64,000 nt of DNA from Rhynchopus sp. YZ270_cl-10. Its lineage: Eukaryota > Euglenozoa > Diplonemea > Diplonemida > Diplonemidae. The notes below the pieces were generated by a model, which was given only the letters and a program-made list of their open reading frames with translations, was not told where the DNA came from and ran no database searches. Of this stretch, positions 22,532 to 34,387 are shown piece by piece (the stretch's first letter is position 1; each line of letters starts with the position of its first letter). The DNA is taken from the NCBI GenBank assembly GCA_964035575.1, contig OZ037887.1:372001-436000 (forward strand), written 5' to 3'. The translations under genes and the position numbers were made by a program.

Positions 22532-22948
22532 TCCCGGGTGTGCCCTCCACGTCCTGGGCTGGACGTTAAATTGCATCCGGGGGCCCTTTTGTGGCACTCC
22601 TCCTGAAACTCTATGAAGGTCTGACCTGAGGGTAAAAGGTGCTGGGTATGCTACCCTGGGTGCTGAAGGCAGGCACACAACATGTGTGGAGGGACCTGCA
22701 GAGCCCTAGCCAGTGAAGCCAAGGAGGCCCCCCTAGGAAACTAGGGAACGGATTGGAAGAGACCTCGCCGGTAGCCGGGAACCCTCCCTGGGCTAGTACA
22801 ATGATGAAACTTCAATCTTAAGTCCACACCCATGTGGCGGCCGCTTTGGCATGCGTCTGTAAGGACAGCCTTGACTGATACTTTCTGTATTAGCACACGA
22901 TTGCCTCCCTGAAGGCTACGTAGCTACCTGAGTACAAAAAAAAAAAAA
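22532..22948 (+). mobile_element. 3' end of a LINE (or LINE-mobilised) retrotransposon with poly-A tail
   Basis: About 400 GC-richer bases (CCTGGGCTGGACGTTAAATT, GGAAACTAGGGAACGG, CATGTGGCGGCCGCTTTGGC, GTAAGGACAGCCTTGAC) ending CTACCTGAGTAC and a poly-A run. The last 110 bp recur in reverse at 49254-49806. An upstream block ending in poly-A at 22498-22531 may be another retroposed tail. No reverse transcriptase frame is present, so this is a 5'-truncated copy. Confidence 0.6.
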
Positions 22949-23252
22949 TGCCAAGGTTGGTATTCCGTGTCGTAGCAACTGTGTGGTATTTTTCTTATTT
23001 ATCACAGTAGTTGTTCTACGCGAGGTGCCAGCATGGCAATCACCTAACCCTTTTCTTGATTGAATTGTTTTTTTAAAGAGTGTGCGCTGGCCCTTGGAGA
23101 TTGACGTTGAGAAAAAAAAACTTTTTGTTTTTTGTGCTTTTTGGATGCACTGCATGAAAGAAGTACATCCATTTTGTAAAATTGTGTGTTCTAGCCATGT
23201 TTCTTACCCCTTTTTCATCTTTGCGGTGAAAATTGAGGTCCAAAAACAAAGC

Positions 23253-23295
<43 letters not shown>

Positions 23296-23442
23296 ACCGA
23301 TTTTCAGGCCTTTTGCTAACCATCATGCCATCATGCCACGTTTTTGGGCGTTTTTTATTTTTTTTTTCCATCATGCCACCATCATGCCACGGGGGGTGGT
23401 GGGGCAGGGCTTTCGCTCTCCATCACCTGGGGATTTCCCCCC

Positions 23443-23840
23443 AGATGGCATGATGGCATGATGGCATGATGGCATGATGGCATGATGGCATGATGGCATG
23501 ATGGCATGATGGCATGATGGCATGATGGCATGATGGCATGATGGCATGATGGCATGATGGCATGATGGCATGATGGCATGATGGCATGATGGCATGATGG
23601 CATGATGGCATGATGGCATGATGGCATGATGGCATGATGGCATGATGGCATGATGGCATGATGGCATGATGGCATGATGGCATGATGGCATGATGGCATG
23701 ATGGCATGATGGCATGATGGCATGATGGCATGATGGCATGATGGCATGATGGCATGATGGCATGATGGCATGATGGCATGATGGCATGATGGCATGATGG
23801 CATGATGGCATGATGGCATGATGGCGTGATGGCGTGATGG
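23443..23840. repeat. 8-bp tandem satellite (GGCATGAT)n
   Basis: About 48 near-perfect copies of an octamer; the last few carry GGCGTGAT variants. Upstream, 23320-23395 contains several copies of the reverse complement (CCATCATG), so the whole could fold back. Because 8 is not a multiple of 3, all frames stay open and give meaningless HHAIMPSC-type peptides. Confidence 0.95.
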
Positions 23841-24439
23841 CACCTTAAAATTTTTCTGCTCGCTGCGCTCGCGGAGGTATACCTCAAAAAAAATCCGCTC
23901 GCTTCGCTCGCGCTGTACGCTATTTTCTTCCTGCCTACGGTGCCATTTTACAATATCTAAAAAAATTCCCTTGCATTTTGCAGCCAGAAATGCAACTTGA
24001 CCCAAGCTGCAAAAATTTGACATTGTTATTTCAAAGTGACCCAACCGTTGCAACAGCCCCTGCTTCTGGCAGACGTATTGATTTTGTACGGTTAGTGTAC
24101 GTAAGGCGCAAGACCAAGCACCGTTAATAAAGGATTAGATTTCGTTTTTGTTATCTTGCAAAGCTGACCCTTCGCCTCTCCACCCTGTGGCTGGCAGGGA
24201 GGCGCGCGCGAAGCGCGCGACGACCGCTTTTACCAGGTGGGAAAGCTCGGAATGTACTTTTTTTCCAGGAAATTATTTTTTTTTTGACCATCATGCCATT
24301 CAGGGGGAAAATCCCAAAGTTAGCAAAAGGCCTGACCGATTTTGCTATTTTAGCCCTTCCCCCCCCCTTTCCCCCGTCTTTAGGTTCACATCTTTTTTTT
24401 TTAAATCCTAACTCAATCATTGCCGTGGTTTTATGAAAA

Positions 24440-24480
24440 GGTGACTAAATCAGTGTGAGGCGTAGGTTCATCTCGCAAAG
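24440..24480 (+). repeat. Dispersed hairpin H3, copy
   Basis: GGTGACTAAATCAG, then GAGGCGTAGGTTCATCTCGC. Confidence 0.6.
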
Positions 24481-24706
24481 AAAATTTCTTTGTTTTTTAA
24501 GAGCACATCGCCTTTTTTTGCATTCCAAGGTTATCTGCGCGGTTTTTATCAGCTTCACTTTACTACAAAGAGATGCATGGATCGTTGCGTCTTCTTTTTT
24601 CTCTCTATACACGACAGTGCAGTAAATGACTTGACTTGCGATTTTGCTTCTGGGTTCACCGGTAGTTTACAACGATGAAGCCAAAAGTTGAAAAACAAAA
24701 ATACCT

Positions 24707-24812
24707 ATACCTTCCGTAGTACAAAGGCTTCGGCCAACATTGAGTACAGACCCGAGGTCTCCCACCCTGGTGGGGTTACTTGGCGATTGTTGACACAACA
24801 AAAAACCATAAG
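24707..24812 (+). repeat. Dispersed module H2, copy
   Basis: TATACCTTCCGTAGTA, CAACATTGAGTACAGACCC, then GCGATTGTTGACACAACAAA. A very similar copy lies at 25889-25998 and a shorter one at 25760-25815. Confidence 0.7.
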
Positions 24813-24991
24813 TCAAGTCATTTACTTTGCCGTGGGTCTATCTATATCTCTTTTATCTCTTTTTACCCCATTCCACTCCTTTCTCCATTTCTCACAAAAA
24901 TGGATGTCAAAAGAAACAACAAACTGTCTCGTGAGTTTGTCTGCGTACTGTGCGCAGCCTTTTATTTCTTCTCTTCCCCCTACAAAAAAAA

Positions 24992-25055
24992 GTAGTGGAG
25001 TTCATCCTCGGGTGTCTGCACTAATGCAAACCAAGTTTTCAAAAAAAAAAAAAAG
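24992..25055 (+). repeat. Dispersed hairpin H1, copy
   Basis: TAGTGGAGTTCATCCTCGGG, TGTCTGCACTAATGC, then CCAAGTTTTC and a long A-run. Confidence 0.7.
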
Positions 25056-25493
25056 AAGGTAATACTGACTACAACAAGGTCCGCCATATGTCCATATCCT
25101 ATATCCTCTGAAGATGTGTTGTGCACAATGCGCATTCATTCGGGGAGGGGGGTTTTTTTTTAAATGGAGGGTATTTTTGCCTCTCTCAAGGGGAGATTCC
25201 TCCCTAGAGGGAAAAAAAAGTATGGGGTGTTTTTTCAGAACACAAAAAAGAAAAAAGAAAAGAAAGACAGTGCAGGACTGCGAGATTGAGTGGCAGCTAC
25301 ACAAATTCAACGGATTATCAACAAAAAAAAAAAAACCCCCCCTTTTGTTTTTAGTGTCTTTGTCCAGGATATGGTGGGTGTGTAGCTTCTTTTAAAAGAT
25401 TTTTTTTAAAATGGAAACCCCATTTTTTAAAAAAAATGTATCAACTCTCTAACCCTCTCTCTATGCGTGCGGTGTATGTGTGTTTGATAACTA

Positions 25494-25596
25494 CCGTATT
25501 CGTACAAATTATTGACCGTACTAAATATTCAACCTTTTCAGAATTTTTTCTGGAATTTCGACCTTTTTTTACGGTCGATAATTTGTACGAATACGG
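25494..25596. mobile_element. 103-bp MITE with TA target duplication (Tc1/mariner-like)
   Basis: Starts CCGTATTCGTACAAATTAT and ends with the exact reverse complement; TA on each side (25492-25493, 25597-25598). It interrupts a dispersed repeat (TTTGATAACTAATAGGGGTA) that is intact at 61988-62010, so the insertion and its two-base duplication can be read off directly. Confidence 0.88.
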
Positions 25597-25888
25597 TAAT
25601 AGGGGTAATTCTTGCGCAGAATATGGCCCCAAGGTGTATGTGTGTGTGTTCTGTAAAAGCATGCTAAAGCCCTTTCACGGGCGATATTGTGCACAGAACC
25701 TGTGTGCTTCTCTGACATGGCGATATAGCGATTTTACAACAAAAAAAAAAAAAAAGTCATTGAGTACAGATCGTTATACCAGTAGGTATAACGTGATTGT
25801 CGATACAACAAAAAAAGGAAATTTTATAAAACGAAATCACATACAAATAATAAATAAAAGCTGCTCTCAAGGAGTTCAGGATGAATGC

Positions 25889-25998
25889 CGTCTATACCTT
25901 CTGTAGTAGGGGAAAAAAAAAACCTCGGTCAATATTGAGTACAGACCCTAGGTTCCCCAAGCGGGTTCTTAGGTGATTGTTGACACAACAAAAAAAGC
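25889..25998 (+). repeat. Dispersed module H2, copy
   Basis: TATACCTTCTGTAGTA, CAATATTGAGTACAGACCC, then GGTGATTGTTGACACAACAA. The CCTAGG...TTAGG segment can pair. Confidence 0.7.
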
Positions 25999-26447
25999 AA
26001 GCAAGGACTGTCACTACAAAATGCAGTAAAAAAAAGAATAGCAAAAAAAGGATATTTTATAAAACGAGATCACATATGAGTGGTGCAAAAAAAAATACAA
26101 AAAATACAAAAAACAAAACAAAAACTCCCCGCAAAAATTGACGGGCAAAACAAAAGACAAAAAAATGCAACAAAAACTAAAAAATCATCTCCCCCCTCAG
26201 TTTCTCTAAGGTTATCTTCCTCGAGAGGGTCTTTTGTATGATTCAAAGTCGTATTTTTACTACTCTGATGGAGAACTAAAATGCGGATGCTTCCCCGATT
26301 GTTGTACGGTAGTGCGACTCAAACGCAGACTGCATGAACAACGTAGTTCTGCCACACCACACGCGATATAAACCCACATTCTACGATTGTGCTGTATAAC
26401 ACATTACGACATCACGAAAGACCGTGGCACCTTGCAGTATAACCTCT

Positions 26448-26515
26448 GGATCCAACTACGAGCCTTTTAACAGCAGCAGCATTACTATACGCTATTGGTG
26501 CTGGAATTACCGCGG
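26448..26515 (-). pseudogene. Fragment of small-subunit (18S) rRNA
   Basis: On the minus strand it reads CCGCGGTAATTCCAGC, then AATAGCGTATAGTAATGC, TGCTGCTGTTAAAAGG and CTCGTAGTTGGATCC, the universal segment just before variable region V4. Weaker similarity may run to about 26240 (V4 side) and 26585 (upstream side). The TAATGCTGCTGCTGTTAAA form is nearer to trypanosomatid rRNA than to the AAAGTTGTTGCAGTTAAA of most eukaryotes. It is far too short for an rRNA gene, so it is an inserted, probably dead, piece. Confidence 0.75.
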
Positions 26516-26645
26516 GTAGATTATTGTGTTTGCACTATTTCAACCTCACTTTGCGCAACCTCAAAGGGTCCCTCTCGTAGCCAAATCCCCTATTCTACAG
26601 AAAAAACTACAACAACAACAACAACAGCAACAACCGTATCACACA

Positions 26646-26692
26646 CCCCTCCCCCTTCTCTTTTTTCTTTCCCTTCTGCTTTACACTTAAAG
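26646..26692 (+). promoter_or_regulatory. Pyrimidine tract and AG before WW-protein start
   Basis: C- and T-rich run ending ACACTTAAAG at 26692, 77 nt ahead of the ATG at 26770; a second long T-run follows. Confidence 0.35.
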
Positions 26693-26769
26693 GCACTGCT
26701 GAGGGAGGGTTTTTTTTTCTCCTTTCCTTTTTTTTTTTTTTTTCTTTTTTTCTTTTTCCTTTGGTCATT

Positions 26770-29700
26770 ATGTTGATCAACAACGATGCTGGACAGCCGG
26801 ACCTGGACAATTTCACTTTGAGTGCAAAGTCTAGGGGGCTCTTTCATGGTGCGACGTGGGTTTGGCAGCAAACAGGGCAGTTTGCGAATGTCACTTTTGC
26901 TTCAAAGGTTGAGCAGCCAAGCGGCAATGAGAAAGTAAAGATGCAGGGCAACAAGAAGGGGATGCGCTCGATGTACCTTGCCTCGAGATGGGTCCTGCAG
27001 AAGTGGCCAGCCACAACAACACCCTCCGTCCACTTCTTCACTGACGTCAGCTCCGAAGAGGTCGCAAAACTTCGCGGCAAAGAGGACAGCATCAAACGCG
27101 CGCTTGACGGCAACAACGCACGCTTCAGCATCCCCCAAGAAGGCGAACCCGGTTCCTTTAAGGTCCGCGGAACCGGAGCCATAGAACAAACTGCATCCCG
27201 CATGCTGAAGGACCATGGTGTTCGTCTCTCTGGTACCCGTTGGTGTGTTCGTTCGCTTGATAACTGTCAATTTGCGGATAAGCTGGAGGCAGAGTCTGGA
27301 GCGATCCGTGCGAAGTACCCGAAGGTGCGGGTTTTCTTTTCGGACCGTCAGGCGGCAGCGCCGGTGACGATTAGTGGTCCTTCTGTGGCAGTCGAGAAGC
27401 TCATTGCGGAGTACAATGTGCAGCGCGAGGCGATACAGATTAAGAGCAAGCCTGCGCCTGCTGCGGCCTTGGCGCAGGCGGATCTGCATGCATGGGAACG
27501 GCGGTTGGTTGCTTGGGAGGAGCGTCTGAAGAAGCAGGAGGCCGTTGCAGGAGAGGTGTCCCTTCTGGGCTCACTCCGCATTGGCGTGCAGACTGCAGAG
27601 GTGGGCACCATGACGGAGATCGAAGAAGCTGCACCCAAGTGTGATTGGACAGAGCATTCCGACAAAACAACCAAAAAGACCTTCTTCTACAACAACATCA
27701 CCAAAAAAAGTCAGTGGCATAAACCAGACGAGCTGCTCGCATTGGAAAACTGGAAGAAGGCGCAAAAGGAGAAGAAAGAGGCAGAGGAGGAGGAGAAGAA
27801 GAAGGAACAGGAGAGGCAGCGTGAGAACGCAGAGAGGGAGAAGGTCGCTGCGGAGAAGCGTGCTGCCGAGGAGCGTCTTGCGAAGGAGGCTGCAGAGCGG
27901 CGGGCGGCTGAGGAGGCAGTGCAGTTCGTGCAGCCCGCACAGAACGTCCCTGTGCACAACGTGCCGCAGCTGCCCCTCGTCCAGCCGGGACCCCCCACCG
28001 CCGTGCCCTCTTCCGACCAGCTGGAGGGCTCGCTCTTCAACACCGTGCAGCCCTTCGCTGACAACACCGACAGCGTCAACGCGCTTCTCAAGTCCATGGT
28101 GCAGGTGCAGGAGGACGACAAGAAGAATGAAGTCAACGTCATGGACCTGCTTGGCATGTCAGGTGCCAACACAGCGCCCCCGACAGCGACGGCAGCAGCG
28201 CCCGCAGTCGTGATGCCTGCAGGTGGCGGTGCAGCGTCGCGCGTGCCGCCTACTGCAAAGACATGCTTCCCAGAGATCAAGCAGTTCCTCGAGACAACAA
28301 AGCTCTCGCATCTGCAGCATCTGTTTACGTATGCCAAAAAATTGCGAGTTTTTCGCAGATGCTCTGCGATAATGTGATTAAGGTGACTAAGGAGAGGCTT
28401 TGTTCATCTCATAAACTTTTCCCCTTTTTATTTTTGGTTTTTATGAAGTATCTCAAGGTGTGGGGCTTAGGTTTGTATCAAGATGTCTTTATCAGTAAAA
28501 TTATTGGAAAAAATACTACGTTTTTTTGTGTAAAGTACTTCCTTCGTGTTTTTCCAACACTTCTTCAAGGAAATAGCTTTAAGTGTCTCAACACCATTAC
28601 CCAACACAGCGACGTCCCCTCTATGGAGCATCTCCTCGCATTCTCGTTCCCCCAGCTCACCCAGCTCATCCCTGACAACACCCAGAGACTCGCTGTCGTC
28701 ACGGTATGTCTTCTTCTGGTTGAGCCCTTTTTTTTTTTGGGTCTTTTTTTGTCGCCGGTTAGTGGTTCAGGGCTTGCCAGTATAGTCTCTCTCCCACACT
28801 GATCTGACAAAACGTTTGTTTTCAGATATAACGAAATGGATGGGTGTCCGCCCCCGGTACAGCCGGTCATTGTCAACGAGAGAGCTTTGTATTTCAAGTC
28901 AACTTTCTTTTTGTGCTTTCTAAAATGCACTATATGCACTAACTAATCCCTTCCAATCCCATATTATTTCAGGCCGTGGGGGAGTGCCGAAAGCAGCAAC
29001 AGCAACAACAACAGCAGCCGCCCGACTTCATGAGGTCTGCTCAGCTGGCACAGACCGGTGGGAACGAGGGTGCGTTCCAGGAGCAGTTCCAGAAGCAGAT
29101 GATGCAGCAGCAGCACCAGCTCTTTGGAAACCTGGCGCCGGCGTTCCCCCCTGTTGTTGTGCAGGCACAGCAGGCACAGCCGCCTGCGGCTCAGCACGCC
29201 GCAAAGCAGCCACAATTCCAGCTGAAGCAGGTCAACAAGCCTGCCACTGCCAACACACCTAACGCGAATGAGACACAGTACTTCACCCTTCAGCAGGTTC
29301 AGCAACCTGCGACTGTGAAGCCCGCCACTGCCATACCACAGCAGCCGCAGCAGCAGCAGAGGCCCAAACAGCCCCAGCAGCAGCCCCAGCAGCAACAGCA
29401 GCAGCCCATCAACCCTGTCCAGCAGCTCCTTGCCCAGCAGCAGTCCAAGCAGGCTGTTGCAAGCAAGCCGCAGCCACCACAGACCCAGGTCGCCGGCCCC
29501 ATCCAGCAGCTCCAACAGCTCCAGCTCGCGAAGGGTAGCAATGGGAAGGGGGGTTCCGTCACAGTGCGTCACAATGGGAATGCAGGTGGAGGTGGAGGTA
29601 ATGGAGGTGGTGGAGGGAACGGTCACCGCACAGTGCCCACAGCAATCCTTCAGAAGAAGCAAGACCACAAGGGCGCAAAGGCACCACAGCAGCAGACCAC

Positions 29701-30574
29701 GGTGTGTCCTTGATACTCTTTTGTGGGGGTTTTTTTTAAATAAATGTGCTATACTATACGTATATACGGCAGCCATCAAGGCCAAGACTCTTTAGGTTAC
29801 CCTCCTCCTGGTGCACGGACAGAACATATCCGGTAAGGACAGAGAAAGGAATAGGGAAAAAAAAAAAAAAACTTTTTTGTATTTGTATTCCCTCACCAAA
29901 TAACTGAAGTAGAAGGTACCAAATGTTCACACGAACATCGGTTTCATGACATTCACCCACCATGTAAAGGGAAATCACTGATGATGTCCACCCTTTTGAA
30001 TACTACTGTATGGTTTTAAGGACAGAAACAGGGTTAATGTTAGAAACCAATCTACTGAAGTTTCGATTTGTGCATGAAGCATTTACTTCTCTTTTTTACT
30101 TTTTGCTAAACATGTCAATAAAAAAAGAAAGGGTACATTTTTTGCACCCTCTTTGCATTCTTTTTGTTTCGCTAAGAAAATAATGTATATGAATTAATAA
30201 ATAAATGTGCATCTTTCTAATATTATTTTGCATTCAAGGAGATGCTAGCCTCAGCGTGGAGATTGATCCAACAATTTCCCCCTTTTCTTTTACAATTCTG
30301 TTGAGCACACTCATTCAGTGCACTGTATTGAACACATTTGAGCGATTTGGCTCCACCGTGTACTGGGCACCTAGGTCAAGAGGGCTTTTTGCATTTTTTT
30401 TTAAAAGGTCCCATTTCTTTTGTCTCGACCAGAGCTGCGTTTTTAGCACGTTTCAACTACTCTCTTTCCCTTTGTACGTCACCCTATACATCTTCACAGA
30501 AGAGCGACGAAGGCGTCACAGTGAGCGGTGGCAGCGGTGGAATCGACCTGAAGAAGTGGATGAGTGGTCTGTGA
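26770..30574 (+). CDS. WW-domain, glutamine-rich protein, four exons
   Basis: Exons 26770-28328, 28610-28703, 28973-29701 and 30500-30574; donors GTATGC, GTATGT, GTGTGT; acceptors CACAG, TTCAG, CACAG; phases agree; 818 residues. A WW domain at about 291-325 (CDWTEHSDKTTKKTFFYNN, then ITKKSQWHKPDEL) has both tryptophans and should bind proline-rich partners, as in splicing factors such as PRP40 or transcription regulators. Upstream, about 190-222 (VTISGPSVAVEKLIAEYN) resembles a KH-like core. A highly charged E/K helix follows the WW domain. Exon 3 is extremely rich in Gln and Pro with a poly-Gly stretch; exon 4 gives GGIDLKKWMSGL. Role inferred as RNA processing or gene regulation; substrate unknown. 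Confidence 0.75.
28832..28908 (+). repeat. Dispersed module H4, copy in an intron
   Basis: ATGGATGGGTGTCCGCCCCC, GGTACAGCCGGTCATTGTC and GAGAGCTTTGTATTTCAAGT, inside the second intron of the WW-protein gene. Confidence 0.65.
30008..30112 (+). repeat. Dispersed 105-bp repeat, copy 1
   Basis: GGACAGAAACAGGGTTAATG, AGAAACCAATCTACTGAAGT and GAAGCATTTAC match 58373-58480 closely. Lies in the third intron of the WW-protein gene. Confidence 0.7.
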
Positions 30575-31526
30575 ACTGAGGGATGACAGAGAACTGAGAA
30601 GCTGTGTGTGTGTGTGAGGCGCGTGGTGTGCAATCAGGAGTGACGAAATGTGGTAACAATAGTTGCATTGGGATAGGTGGGGAAAAAAACTACCGAAAAA
30701 AAAAAATGGGAAAAAAAAAAAAAATTATACTAAAACAATAGGCAAAGCAAAAATGAAGCCTTCCTCCCTTTTTTTAAAGTGTACCCCATCCGTTGAGGTG
30801 ATCTGCACTCCAAAAACTCCCCCATTTTTTAGATTTATGAGTCGGTTCACTCGGTGTGAGCCCCTAACCTATACTGAAGCCTGCGGGGGAGGGGAAAACA
30901 TTGATGTGATGAGGGGGGTTTTTTTTGCCTCTTTTTTTGCCTTTTTTTTTTGCCCTCTTTCACACCAATATTTTTTTTAAAAGCCGTGGTAGATTCAGAG
31001 AGCCTGATATAATTGATTACTTTCACAGCCTTTTAAAGCCTTTGACGCACATTTAAGCCCTTCTTTTAGTGGTTTCTTTGTGTTCGTTTGAGCATTTGTT
31101 CAAATTTTTCTTAATTTTTTTACCACGAAATGTCAGTGCCTTTGTGCAACCCGACACTGCATCTTTGCATTTAGGCAACCTCACTTTTTTTATATAGTAC
31201 CTTTGCTTTTCGTTCAAGGATAATGCTGGAGGTACACTAATTGGGGGGAAAAAAAGGAGAGAAAAAAACCCCTATCACCCTTAGCTTCTGATTGCCATGG
31301 TGTTTTGTACCATGAGGGTATTGCGGATACACCGGCATCCGGTGTGTTTTTGAAACGTTTATCAGGTGGAAAGTATTTTTTTTTGAGGGAGTGAATTTGA
31401 CTGAAAAGAGAGGGGCCTCTCTGGAAGTCCGTAAAATAAGTAAAATAGTGATAGACTGTCTGAATGGCGGCTACGCTAAACAATTATCAACTAAAAAAGA
31501 AGAAAAAATAAAATGGCGTTTTGTAT

Positions 31527-31580
31527 AGTGGAGTTCATTCTCGGGGTGTCTACACTAATACAATACCAAATTTTCAAAAA
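31527..31580 (+). repeat. Dispersed hairpin H1, copy
   Basis: TAGTGGAGTTCATTCTCGGG, GTGTCTACACTAATAC, then TTTTCAAAAAAG. TAGTG and CACTA pair exactly. Confidence 0.7.
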
Positions 31581-34387
31581 AGAAAAGTAAAAAAAGTAAA
31601 AAAAAGGGGATATCACGACGCAATAGTCATGATAAGGGGGAAAGGGCAACCAAACGTGCTATCCAGATTATTTCTTAGTTTGCCGTTCAAAAACAAAAAG
31701 GTAGTATCACACAATAAAGTAAAAAGGGGATAGGGGGTGGAGTCATTTTACTAGGCACGTTTTTTTGTTTTGTTTTTTTGTTTTGCTTTTCTTTTTTTTG
31801 TGTGCATCAGTTCTCCCGCTAAGACCTGGGATTTTTTTTTCCTTAGCAGGAACACTGATCTGCATCCGTTGAGGTGTGTGCACTCAAAAACAAACTTCAC
31901 TTTTTTTTATAAAGAACCTCATTTTTTCTTTTCAAGAATTTATGAAAATTTGTATTGTGCGTTCGCTGGGAAGAGGGGGGGGCGATTTTTTTTTCTCCCT
32001 CTGTAGACCGCTATGGCCGGTATATTTATTTCTGCACGAGAGGAAAAAAAATATGTGTCTTCCTGTCATGACGCACGGGGTATCCTTAGTTTTCATTTTC
32101 AGCCTTTTTTTTGAGTTCTTTTTGGTTTAGTATTGATCTCGTAACCTCTATAACTCTTGTTTCCCCCCCCCTCCCCAGTCTACGTCTTTAGACAAATTCA
32201 CTTCTTCCAATTTTCCTCATTTCCCCCAAATAATTTTTTTTTCATTTCCATCCCCATGCTGTCCTCTAAATCGGATTTAGGATTCAGGATTTTCTAGTAG
32301 AAAATTTTATAAGAAAATTTTATTTTTGCCGGTGAAAAATTTTTCATATGGATATGGGGCAGTGTCTTTTTTAGGGAGGTCGGAATAATTTCCTGGTAGA
32401 ACAGTGGTTGAACCACTGGGTAACTGAGTTACTGACCGCACCGTGAAATCCCAGGCTGCCCCCTAATTTTTTTTGCCTGCGGCGCCATTATTTATTACTT
32501 TTTTGCTCCGCAAAAAAGGGTTCGTTGACTGACTCTGTAGTGTAAAAAGCTACATTTTACACCGTACCCTATTATTTTTTCGCCTGCGGCGCCATTTTGT
32601 GTTATTCCTTTTGCTCCGCAAAAGGAAAATAAAATACAGTTCCCTATGTTCCCAATGTCTTCGCTGGTCAGAACTGAAAAACATCTTGGGGGAACCACAA
32701 ACTGACCCCAAAGATCTTGAAATCTGATTCTTGGATAAGGCACTGTGGTGTGGAGAAAAATGTGACCACCGCACTGCGGGCCTACAACAACAAAAAAAAT
32801 ATCTTCTTCTGTTGCGCGCGAAAAATTTTCGCGCGCAGCGCGAAAATTTTTTTTTCTATAAGAAAATTTTGAGATTTAAAAATCAGAAAAATCCTGATTT
32901 TTCCCGGATTTAAGGGCATGCTTGTCCATCCCCCCTTTTTTTACCATAGATGCTAATGTGCATTCTCGCGAATGCCAATCCCATCTGTTGTACAAAGGGG
33001 GTTTCCCCCCCTCTTTTTTTTGTCGTGTTGTCTGTCTGGATGGATTGCTGTTGTTTTCTTTACCCCCTCCTCCCTCCTCTGCCCATACTCTCACGGCGTA
33101 TCCCGAATGGGGGAAAGCAATTTCACAAAAAAAAAAAAAATAAAAATAAAAAAACAAATGAAATGAAATGCACAAATCTGGAGACACTAAACTTAAACTA
33201 CTCCAAAAAAATTTTTTCCAAAGATCATGCACCAAAGGTACACTGTTTTCATGAGAAGTCTACCTTTTTTTTTAATGTTTTTTTTTTGGTGACCGTCGAT
33301 ACGTGGTCGATACAATATGGTCGCATTTTTCGACCTGCAAGAAACGAGCAAAACCTTCACAAGGCACATTTTTAGGTGTCCTCGTGTACAGAGGCGCGTG
33401 TGTGCACACCCCCCCACCCCGTTCATCAGCTTTATTTTTCTATTGATCAAATGCTTCACTGTCTGCTCACCCCCCTGACAGCCCTCTCACCCCTCGCACT
33501 CAGCCCCTCCTACTTGCTAAGGTGTCCTGCGTCTTTAAACGCAATACCTGGCTCTTCGAAAGGTTCCACAGTGATGTCCATTCACTTCCAAGTTTTTTTT
33601 TTTTTTTTGCAAACCCAAAAAATTTGTCTTTAAAAAACGAAACTAAAAATAAACCAAGAAAAAAAGGCAGAGCAACAGTCCAGCTTGCCTCCCGCATTGT
33701 AAATTGGTTTCCTCTCGCTTTTTTTTCTATTTTTCCCCCCTCCCCGTATCCCAGTATAAAAAAACTTCAATTTTTTTCAAAAAAATAAAAGAAGGAGGAA
33801 AAACAAAGGTTATGCGGAGCTACATTCCTCGTCATTCAGAGGAAAAAACAAAAGATGCAAAAAAATAACCCTTTTATTTTTTTATAAAGCAGTGAAGTCT
33901 GTCAGCTTCGCTCCCATCAGATTCTCAAAAAAAAAAAATTAAAAAAAGGAAAGTTTTCATTTTCTTGAGTGTTTCCCTCTGGAATAGTGAAGACTATATA
34001 ATATATGAATGGCAGCCACATTAAGCCAACAGATTTATCAAAGAAAAGGAAAACATAGTAGAGCTCATCCTCAGATGCTCTCCTGTAACTGTAAGGGCTA
34101 TTTTGGCTTCTTTCTGCAACCCTGAACCCAGGGAGCCAACCCTTGGTTGTTTTGTGCTCCTGGTGCAATCACCCGTTCTAGCAAGGGTGTGATCCAGCCC
34201 TTGACGTACCCTGCCCAAAAAAAGAAGGTCACGTCCAAGACCACAGATAGGTGGGAATAGTGGCTGATTTTTTTTATAGAAGGTAGCTGAAGGGGGAGTG
34301 GTGGCTGTAGTATCACAACACAGTTACTCCTAGGGGTCCAAGCATGGGGGAGTTGCCTTCATTTTTCTTCAGAAAAAAACCCCTTAA

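Larger units (their letters stand above)
21299..26769. other. 5.5-kb spacer, mostly mobile and satellite DNA
   Basis: Contains the foldback element 21396-21898, a LINE tail 22532-22948, the 8-bp satellite 23443-23840, H1/H2/H3/H6 modules, the TA-flanked MITE 25494-25596 and the rRNA fragment near 26448. I see no convincing protein gene. Confidence 0.7.

Noticed and set aside
23443-23840. CRISPR-like array
   Set aside because: Pure tandem repeats without spacers in a eukaryotic context.
23371-24053. Minus-strand frames with HHAIMPSC repeats
   Set aside because: Produced by the 8-bp satellite, which stays open in every frame.
32354-32462. tRNA-like segment with GGGGCAG and CTGCCCC ends
   Set aside because: The ends pair and some box-like text is present, but about 109 nt and no proper T arm or anticodon loop could be drawn. 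Probably a chance or degenerate hairpin.
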